From Paracyclopina nana (Eukaryota; Arthropoda; Copepoda; Cyclopoida; Cyclopettidae), in the NCBI GenBank assembly GCA_019096065.1, contig JAGUCH010000006.1, positions 3,058,001 to 3,122,000 on the forward strand: DNA of 64,000 bases, in the 5' to 3' direction. Shown one piece after another: positions 55,701 through 64,000 of the stretch. Both the position numbers and the translations under genes were made by a program. The stretch's first letter is position 1; every line of letters starts with the position of its first letter. The notes beneath the pieces were generated by a model, which worked only from the letters and a program-made list of their open reading frames with translations, had not been told where the DNA came from and did no database searches.

Positions 55701-56493
55701 TACGTGAATCGGTCTGTTTAGTCCATCGTGTGTAATCAAAGTGTTGAAGGCCATATTGTGTAATCTCATCTTATTTATGCTTGGTTCGGAAGTCTAGAGC
55801 CCTGTACAAACAACGAACGTATTGCTTACTACATCTCTCGAACTACGAAGTCAAATACTCGAGAAATAAGGACAAAAACTCGTTGAGACTCGAGGAAGAC
55901 AAACAAAAAACTTATTCCACAACTGAGCTATAACCGCGGTCGCTGTTTACTACAACAAAAAAAGTGCCAAGAAATTGAAGGGTCAAATATGATGGGACAC
56001 AAATCGACTCAGCAGCGTCGGCCCCTTTCTTCGACTTGAGCCATCCCACAACCTCTACTATATAAAAGTTGTACACTGGCTAAAAGTGCACCCTTTTTTC
56101 GATTGGTGAGACTTGTAAATACTATTTGAGGCATGGAATTCCATAGACAGCAGTTTTAGGGTTTTTACTGAGGCAACCAAATTTAGTAAGGATATGCCAC
56201 ACAATCCTTGGATTGAATTTATAATCAATTACCACCATCGCAACTAAGCATTGTAGCTACGAAAGGGCAAAGTATTTCAGACACAGGTCACGTAATTCTA
56301 ATTTTCCCTTATTTCTGGGGGCTTTTGCAACAGCCGCGCGCGCTGCTTCTCAAAGTTTAGCTTCATTGTAGCTGCTTTGCCAGCTGACACCGCCAACTTT
56401 TTATGTACTCTAAGTTCTACAATACCATTTGTTGCCAAAAAAAGTACTTGAAATTGGAAAGTTCTTCATTTCATTTTTAAGAGGAAAAAGTTT
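52775..56493. other. Spacer upstream of the LRR receptor
   Basis: No protein or RNA gene recognised up to the tRNA at 56494. A 133-bp tandem repeat lies at 53011-53260. The 5' UTR and promoter of the receptor should lie in the first part. Other open frames (for example 53366-53725) have no family resemblance. Confidence 0.45.
53011..53260. repeat. Diverged tandem duplication, period 133 bp
   Basis: TTTGGCAGACTGAAAAATTA begins at 53011 and again at 53144. Both copies then share ATCACC, GGTAAGTGACAAA, CTTGCCTTTAATCT and ATCCCAGAC in order. The two units differ by several indels, so this is older than the 248-bp duplication near 4.6 kb. Confidence 0.8.
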
Positions 56494-56566
56494 TGCCCCG
56501 GGTGAGGCTCGAACTCACGGCCTTCAGATTATGAGACTGACGCGCTGCCTACTGCGCTACCGAGGC
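56494..56566 (-). tRNA. tRNA-Met (CAT), elongator, copy 2
   Basis: This 73-base gene is identical to the one at 35896-35968, including anticodon CAT and both internal promoter boxes, but its flanking DNA is different. A CTTTTT run follows its 3' end. It lies between genes rather than in an intron. Confidence 0.95.
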
Positions 56567-57916
56567 ATCCTTTTAAACGTAGTTTCATCTTTTATTCATA
56601 CAATGCTTACGCTGATTTTTGTTTAAATGATCTACTATAAAGTTGATAATTCAAATCAGAAATTAGGCCAAGAATTGCTCATTTCGGGTTTTCTATTCCT
56701 CATTTTTTTCAATTATTGCTCAAGAAAGAACAAATAAGTGCAGTATTTTGGGGGAAAACTACCACCATTTAGGGAAGACTCATTCTCTCTTGCAGTTTTT
56801 TGAGTGAGAATTAAGTGCATTTCTGGCCTGATGTGTGAGTGTGTGTGTGCTGATGCTGCGGCTCGACATGATGATGATAGAAACTACATGAGGGAATGAA
56901 AAGTTTTGGCTACTGGCCAAACCAATTTGTTTCCACAGGAGGAGCAAGCTGTATCTACTGTGCAGTGGGAGTTGTACTTTGGAAAATACTACACTGTTTT
57001 ACTTTTATTCTTTGCAAAAGAGGCTAGGTAGGGAAAAAAGATCCAGCCATTTGAGCTAAACAGAATGGATTTTTTATTGCACTGCTTGCATGCTCAAAGC
57101 TGTAGTGGCATTTTTGTACTGAGATTTCAAAAACAACAGCTCAAGGGACCAATTGGTAGGCCTACTGGGAAATGCCTGATAGCGCCCCAAAAGCAGTTTT
57201 TGCTCTGAGGAACACAGGTACATTCAGAAACCTCATTTCTACATTTTTATTGGTGCTCAGTTGCTCTCATAAATCATAAGAATGATAAGAGCTGTAAAAA
57301 TTCCTAAAAATGTTGGAACTATTTGACTGTGTATCGCGCGGAGCGTTCAATCAACCAATGAAAATGCAGGAATGGCGACAGCTGAATTGGGCGCGAAATT
57401 CAAATTGATTCACAGAAACCAGAACTCGAAAATCTCACATTGGATTGTAATTTGAGTTTGCTTGAGTTTTCTGGTGGCACTTATTACATTTATTGCCAGC
57501 ATACGTAGCACATACCTAAAGCAGTTTCATGTGGATCAAAGGACAATTCGTAAATATGTAGAACCTACAGAGCTACATCATGCATTGGGCACATCCAAGG
57601 CACCTTTCCATTTGAACAGCAGCATGTCAATTGCAGAAATCTCCTCGCTTGTTTGCAATTTCCTGCTGCTTGTTTCTACCGGAAATGAGAAAAGTTGCTT
57701 TTTCAACTGATAAATGTCACACTGAGCAGCTAACTTCTCGGAAACCAAAAGGTTGCAGCAAAACCCTCGTGGAGATTTACCACCTTTAATAATCATAAAG
57801 AGCAACATCATTTTTATATACCAACTCACTTGAATGGCTTTCTTCAGACCTTGAAAATGAAGTACAGAATTTGCTTTTAATCATCAAAATGCAAGCCAAA
57901 TTAAGCCGGTTAATTT
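56567..57916. other. Intergenic DNA upstream of the protease gene
   Basis: No gene recognised. A GT-rich run occurs at about 56837-56852, and a TCGCGCGGAGCG CpG-rich word near 57334. Confidence 0.45.
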
Positions 57917-60017
57917 ATGATGAAGAAATACGAGACCAGCATGATTTGTTCCACTATGAGGCTCTTACTACGCACATCGATCATAGTCAAAATCTTGTTT
58001 TTGCTACTGCCTGAAATTCAATGCCGTTCCAGCTTCCAAAAAAGGGTTTTCTCAAGAAAAACGCCCAACTCTGCCTTAGATTATGGCCAAGGCGGCAACA
58101 TCACAGAGCATGAATTTGAAGAGCCCAAGAACAATCACAGTAATATCGGGAAGGCTTTCATTTTCCATGTTCATACTGGTTGTACCGCATCACTCATATC
58201 CAAAGATTGGGTAAGCTGTAAAAAAAGTAAACAACAAGTTGGGCGCGCGCTAGTATGCCGGTCAACAAGCTATTGCAGAGTTATTGCCACTCTTTCTAGG
58301 CCTTGACGGCTGCTCATTGTTTTTTGGACGATTTGCACCTTTTAGCAGTTCCTAATGAGGACAACGACTTAGTTTATGACACCAGAGATCATGGAGAGTT
58401 CATTAAAGGCACCAAAAACGAAGGTCTTTCAATCAGCTCAAGTCCATGGACTTTACCAATCATTGCCAATTTAACTTTGGATGGGGATTTTTTCTGCACA
58501 ATAGATAAGGTAGAGTCAATATTGGATATTGGATTTGATGACACTCATAATTAATGCTTCCAAAGACAAGTTTAACTCTTCTGCAATGAGTAATAGGCAA
58601 AGTTGGGTCGTTTCAGGTCATTTTTCATCGGAGTTACCCCAGACAAGTGAAGCAATTGTGGAAAGGCAACGATTTAGCCCTTCTTAGGCTAGCTGGTTTT
58701 GGAAAGCAATATGTCCAATTAGTCTCCCAAAAAGGTAGTAACATTTTCAACACTTGCAGTAGAGCTGCTGAGAAATAATTCACTTAGCTTTGAATGTTGT
58801 GCCCATTTGTCTTCCAACGCAAAAATTCGCGCAAGAGTTTGACTTTGGGTCAAATGCTGGCACAGTGGCTGGATATGGTAAAAGAGCAGCTGCCTTTTGC
58901 ACCACAGATATGACAGGCCCAGATTCATTTGGCATCTGTGGGTTTCCCGCCAGCTGCAACATTGCTTCGACAAATGTCAGAGAATGTGGCTTGGACTTTA
59001 TGTACCAAGGAAAAAGACACAAGACTTGCTTGAAAACCAAACCACCCAGCTCATTTCATCCGATGTGTGAAAAACTCAGTTCGCAAATTGGGGGGCAAAT
59101 GTAATGTGAATCAATGCTTCATTTCTTAAGAGTTGGGTCACAAAGGACTGTCGCTTTTGGAAAGCGCCCCCTACAATATTCGTTCTGTCATCAAAGTTTC
59201 GCTAGGAAGGCAAAAACATAGAGGGCGCTTTTCATGCAAACGAGTCCTAGGTGACCCGGCACGCCTTTTAAAGAGCAGTTACTCATGAAGTGCGTTTAAA
59301 AATCTTATTGCATAGGATTTTTCCCTTAGAAAGAAGGTGACTCACATTTTTTGGAATGGCAAATTTGTGGTCACATGCTATCCTGAAAACAATGAGTTCG
59401 GATGGTGCACTACCCGTAGGATGGGTTCTTTCTTCGACGAGGAGCCCACATTCAACCAAGGTTGGGGCTTTTGTTCTCCCTCGGCCTTGAAGCAAAATTG
59501 CAATGCAATTGTTGACCTGGAGGCCAGAGACACTTCAGACATGACAGTTCACTTCCTCAACAAGGAATACTGCACTAAAGCCCTATTAGACAACATCAGG
59601 GTTGAACAGCCTTACTTGGCGTACATGTATGGGTTTCAGCCTCCGATTGCCAATAGCTCAGTGATTTGTGTTGGCCTCAACCACTCCCTTGAGTTGGAGA
59701 GAAATGACGATTTCTTCCAGTTGGTTGCAGGATCTGATAGGTCATTTGTGAAAATGGATTTTCCCAAGAATGATGTGGAGGAATTGGCGAAATTGCGACC
59801 ACATCGCATTGATGGAGGCCCGCTGTGTTTTGGAGACAGCGGAGGTCCACTGTGGGTGTATGATGAGAGAAAGACCCCAGTCCTGATGGGCTTTTTCTCA
59901 TTCATGCCCTGGGGAACGTGTAGAGGGGCACAAGAGCCCTCATATTACAACAATGTGGCCAAATATCTAGACTGGATTTTTCAATATGTTCCAGAAGAGC
60001 ATGTTTGCAAAGTCTGA
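57917..60017 (+). CDS. Secreted trypsin-fold (S1) serine protease, atypical, up to 540 aa, five exons
   Basis: Exons 57917-58210, 58300-58509, 58617-58734, 58788-59100 and 59330-60017 join in frame. The start may be at 57917 or at the in-frame ATG at 57956; the latter begins a cleaner signal peptide (MRLLLRTSIIVKILFLLLP). The S1 triad is present: TAAHC in exon 2, GNDLALL in exon 3 (D187 from the first Met) and GDSGGPL in exon 5 (S482). Several things are odd. There is no R|IVGG activation site before the TAAHC region. The Asp-to-Ser distance is about 295 residues, where around 90 is usual, the excess being a Cys-rich insertion. The residue expected at the bottom of the specificity pocket (position 189) is Pro. 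It may be a protease with unusual specificity or a divergent homolog with other roles in cuticle, gut or haemolymph. Confidence 0.85.
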
Positions 60018-60022
60018 ATAAA
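60017..60022 (+). terminator. AATAAA overlapping the protease stop codon
   Basis: The stop codon TGA (60015-60017) shares its last base with AATAAA, so the 3' UTR would be only about 20-30 bases long if this signal is used. Confidence 0.5.
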
Positions 60023-62027
60023 AAAGTCATCAGCAGAAAAATACGGTATGAATTTTTTTTCTCCACAGAGCTGCTGTTATGTCCTTGCTTTTTATTACCA
60101 CACAATATTCCGACTCCTGCTGTGCTATTATTGCCATATTTCAGTTGCGCTGAAATTACTTTATGGCACTACTTTCTTCTTCATACCAGCTAGTTGTGCA
60201 AGATATTTTTTGCTGCATTCCTATTTCTAAGTCCTCAGCTATCGCCATAATTTGAGCAGGAAGAAAAACAGACTCTGCGTACTGCATGAATATGAGGCCT
60301 CATAAAGTCATACAGTACCACCTTGAGTCGTTTGCAGAAAAACCGCTTTCTACATTTTTGCCATCTCGTTGAAACTTTGATGAAATATTGAAAACGGTAG
60401 TGGGCACTGCTTCACAACTTATTTTCTTTAGTTACTCAATCAATTCTTTTTCCAAGATGATTTGGATGTAATATGCTTTTTCAATTAAAACTCGTGAAAT
60501 GTCAGCATGTTTAAAAAGGACCCACAACTGTAATATGCTTCATGGAAGAAAGTTCCAAGGAGGAAATTGCACTTTGAGTGCACATGGTTCTTCATTGTCG
60601 CCATAATATGAGGGAAGTAATTGCCCACTGTGGGCGCCATAAAACGTCAAATTAGTCCCATATTTAAAGAATGTGGCCATATTTCGGAAGATAAGCATGA
60701 AATGCACCCTTTTTGTGAGAGTGCATACTCGTCAGTTGCAGCTTAGTAGCTATCGTACTATGTGACCATTATTGAGGCATTCCTTTGTGGTAAAAAGAGT
60801 CGTTGGCAGCTGGTTAGCATTTGGACAAGTGCCCATGCCATTTGGATGAATAGAGATCGATGAAAAAGTATAGTACTATTATTTTCATGTTGGAGCATAA
60901 TTAGGCTTCTTGGCAGCATGACAATGATTTCAGCTGGATATTCTCTAATCAAGTGCCAAAAGTCCATGATTGATGCATCAAAGCCTCAATCTACTAACAA
61001 AAGATATGATGTAAGACAAATAATAATAAAAATAATATTATGTATTTTGCTTTTTTTCTATTTTACTATTCTGTCCAGAGAGAGTTTGAAAAACAGGGAT
61101 TACCAAAGATTGCACTTCTTTAATACTGTTTATTATATCACAGCCTAAGCTATGATCAAGGGATTTTTGGTCAATCTCACTTCTTGTAAAAATATAGCTT
61201 TTTGATCCTGTAGACTTTACTACCAGTGCCAATAGATGGCTCTGATTTGGCCTAAATAAAAAACTTCAATTCATGGGATGTCTTAGGAAAAATTAGAAAA
61301 TAGAGGAAAGGAAAGCCATGCAAATGCATCCAAGATAGTGATTGAGAATTGTGCTTTGTTGACTTGGGACCATATTTGGTCATTCAAAATATTGGCCAAG
61401 TGGTGTCTCAGCAAATAAATAAAAATAATCTAAGGGTTTTGTCTGGATATGGTAAGCATATTCAGTGCCTCTAATGCAGCAAAATTCTGCAGCATAGAAC
61501 ATGGTTAATTTTTGCTTGCCATATTTTCCCACGATGTTCACAAGGGCAGAGTACATTCATATTGCTCTTTCTCAGCTTTGGCCAGCATAGTATGCGTGTG
61601 CGCCAAGGAAAAGGCCGCGTTGCCATGCAATTATGATGTGGGAAAAAGGCCGCACACCGCATCATTGTGGCTTTTCAATTTGTGAAAAAAGGCCACTGTA
61701 GGTGCACTGCTGAAGAACTGCAAATAAACCTCGTGTGAGTCGTGTCCTCGACATGGAAAGAAGTTATTTTAGCAGTGATGAAACGAAGCGTCAAATTTGA
61801 GGCTTGCTTTTTTGTAGAAACTTCCGCCGCTCTATGATTTTTCGCGCACAAAATGCAATTTTGCGCGTGTGAACCTTTTGAGTTGCAAAAAAGAGCTATT
61901 ATTGTTCCAACTTTTGTTAGTGGTGAATCACTAGAGGATGCAATAACAGAAAAAAGGTCCGAGCTTTGGCACCTTGTGCGCACCAGCGCCACAGCAATGC
62001 AGCGGTGGAAAAAGTACACGTTTGCCA
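60023..62027. other. Intergenic DNA, no gene recognised
   Basis: AT-rich spacer between the protease and the convergently oriented aldo-keto reductase gene. Only chance frames are seen. Confidence 0.5.
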
Positions 62028-63715
62028 TTAGAACTCTTCATGAAATGGATAATAGGGACTATGGGCATAGATTTCTTTTCGATTGTTGAACCTTCTTTGA
62101 CGACTGACATTCCCATTGAGGTCATTGATGAACGCCATTTCGGTGTCACTCAGAGAGAAATCCATCACATCGAAATTCTCCCTGATATGTGAGCTTTTAA
62201 TGGAACTGGGAATGACAGGAATTCCCTGCTGGATCTGAAAGAGCAACCATGAGCACATAATCGAATTAGCTGGGATTACCACAGCAACTTAAGCTTTGCG
62301 ATTTTGCCAAAAAAAGTGAGAAAAGTTTTTTTGGTATTTCTTTTAAGCCTAAGGGAGATTGCGATATTTTTGACTAAAAACTGACAGCAAGTTAGGAAGG
62401 TAATTTGTAACTCTTGTTCTAATTTATATCTTAGCAGGTTGCTTAACGCTTTTTCAAAAAGCAAAATGATTGGTCTCATATTTATAGTTTATCATGAATG
62501 AGAATCTTATGTAGCGTGATTATTCTTTAATGGTTTCAGCAATTTTCTGCTTTTGCTCAATATTAATCGTTAGAAACTAAATAATGTCAAGTCTTTGGCA
62601 ATAGGAGTTTTTAGCTCTGCCACTCTTTGTACATTACACAGCACTTATGTAGCATGAGATCTCGCTTACCAGATATCGAAGAGCCACTTGAGCTCCCGTT
62701 TTGTTATAGTTGATGCCTATCTCTATGAGATTGGTGTCCTCCACGACCTTCGGGTCAGCCTTTTTGGCCCATGGCCTTTTTGGGTTCCCCATTGGACTAT
62801 AAGCCACCATTGTGATATTTTTCGAGGCTAGGAAAGCCCTAAGGTTTTGCTGGTTCAAATAGACGTGGCATTCCACTTGATTGACAGCAGGAGTCACCTT
62901 CGCCTTGTCCAAAATGTCTTGAATTTGACGAGAATTAAAGTTGGCCAATCCGATGGATTTGACAGGATTGCCAGGCAAATCCAAAAGTTTTTCCATCGCT
63001 TCCCATGTCTCGGTGGGATGAACATTGTCCAACTTTTAATCAAGAATCTTAGAGTCTGATCAGGAAAAATAAGACACTCCATTTTTGGCCTCTTGGACGC
63101 AGTTATTCGAGTTTTAAAATGACAGTGTCATATTTTTTCGATCAGATTCTGCGCATATATTGTTAATAGTAAATGTATTTGGCTTGCCTTGATTTTGCCA
63201 TCTTGATCATGCGGAAATGGAATATTTCCTGGCTCAAAAGCGACTGGCCAGTGAATGAGGTAGAGATCTAAATAATCCAGGGCCAGGTCTTTAAGGGATT
63301 TTCTAAATGCCGGTTCTACATCTTCTGGATTGTGGTAAGTGTTCCACAGCTTGGACGTAATGAATAATTCATCTCTGCTAATGTTGAAATTCTGCATGCC
63401 CAAGGCTAAAGCTTGGCCCACTTGTCTCTCATTTCGGTACAAGCTTGCGCAATCAAAATGCCTACGAAAATTATACAATTATACATTATGACTTGTGTAC
63501 TGAATAGAAAGGATGATGGTTAACCTGTATCCTAGCTTCATAGCTTCGTAAACGGAGCTTTTGATTTGCTCCGCAGTGGCTGACCAATGAAAGGTACCGA
63601 AACCCACTAGTGGCATCTGGCGGCCATTATTCAAAACAACATAATTTTTGCACTCGCTTGCAACAGCAAATATTAAGAAGACAGCAAGTTGAACCAAATC
63701 CATGACTGCAGTCAT
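62028..63715 (-). CDS. Aldo-keto reductase with signal peptide, 344 aa, four exons
   Basis: Exons on the minus strand are 63715-63525, 63461-63188, 63032-62670 and 62234-62028. The protein is an NADPH-dependent (beta/alpha)8 reductase of the AKR1-like group, likely acting on aldehydes or ketones; the substrate is not deducible. Family marks are VGFGTFHWS, the catalytic Asp and Tyr in HFDCASLYRNE, Lys in ITSKLWN, His in LIHWPVAFEPG, then GLANFN, VNQVECHVYL, AYSPMG and the C-terminal IPSSIKS coenzyme-binding segment. Unlike most AKRs it begins with a hydrophobic signal-like stretch (DLVQLAVFLIFAVASEC), suggesting secretion or the ER. Two starts are possible (63715 and 63703). The second intron uses a GC donor (AAG|GCAAGC). 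Confidence 0.93.
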
Positions 63716-64000
63716 GTTCTACTTTTCAAAATTATACACTTGTTAAATAGAAAATGTGCAGCGGATTGAAATCAGATTAGAAAAACCTTTTTTCTTTTTG
63801 TCAACGGGAGGCTTCGAAAACTTTCCCATATTAGTTTTCCGCATGGATAAAAGCCCTCAAAGAATTCCAATCTTGATACAGATTTTCTGCAGGTGAAGAA
63901 GAAAAAAAGGAAACTTCATCTTTTTTGAGCCGAGACAAAAAAAACACCAAAAAAAAAAAAAAAAAAAAAAAAAACCCGTGGATCGAGTGGCATACCAAAA
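63716..64000. other. Upstream region of the reductase gene, with long A-run
   Basis: It holds the likely promoter of the aldo-keto reductase. A homopolymer of about 30 A lies at 63943-63974, shortly before the window end. No other gene is seen. Confidence 0.5.

Overview
The window is animal nuclear DNA, most likely from an arthropod and possibly a crustacean (the finer placement is a guess). It is AT-rich. Genes are split by GT-AG introns, with two GC-AG introns. The tRNA genes are eukaryotic, and the proteins include RpL23A, a Rab34/36-like GTPase, an LRR-Ig-FN3 receptor and an AMDHD1-type imidazolonepropionase. There are no operons, and the many small open frames in the AT-rich spacers are noise.

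Layout. 1-12634: gene-free spacer with a 395-bp TIR element and a 248-bp tandem duplication. 12635-22527: a complete BEL/Pao LTR retrotransposon with identical 141-bp LTRs, a CATGG target duplication, a 1989-aa gag-pol frame and an unusual second 1078-aa frame between pol and the 3' LTR. 22528-25700: spacer with MITE-like elements. 25815-29180: an intronless gene for a disordered Ser/Pro-rich protein, followed by two broken copies, one of them split by a 631-bp element whose ends read CACAGTG and which has a 5-bp target duplication. 31127-35100: a compact cluster of a Rab34/36-like gene (-), a C-type-lectin-like membrane protein gene (+) nested in its first intron, and RpL23A (+) divergent from the Rab gene. 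35554-39869: imidazolonepropionase (-), with a tRNA-Met gene in an intron. 39870-45534: spacer with a fold-back element. 45535-52774: LRR-Ig-FN3 transmembrane receptor (-). 56494-56566: a second tRNA-Met copy. 57917-60017: secreted trypsin-fold protease (+). 62028-63715: secretory aldo-keto reductase (-).

The host genes look like unrelated housekeeping and surface or secreted functions rather than a pathway. The notable parts are the retroelement's extra frame, the RSS-heptamer-like transposon, the fold-back element and the nested, antisense-overlapping Rab/lectin locus. Exon limits were derived by hand from splice signals, frame continuity and family resemblance, so they are predictions.
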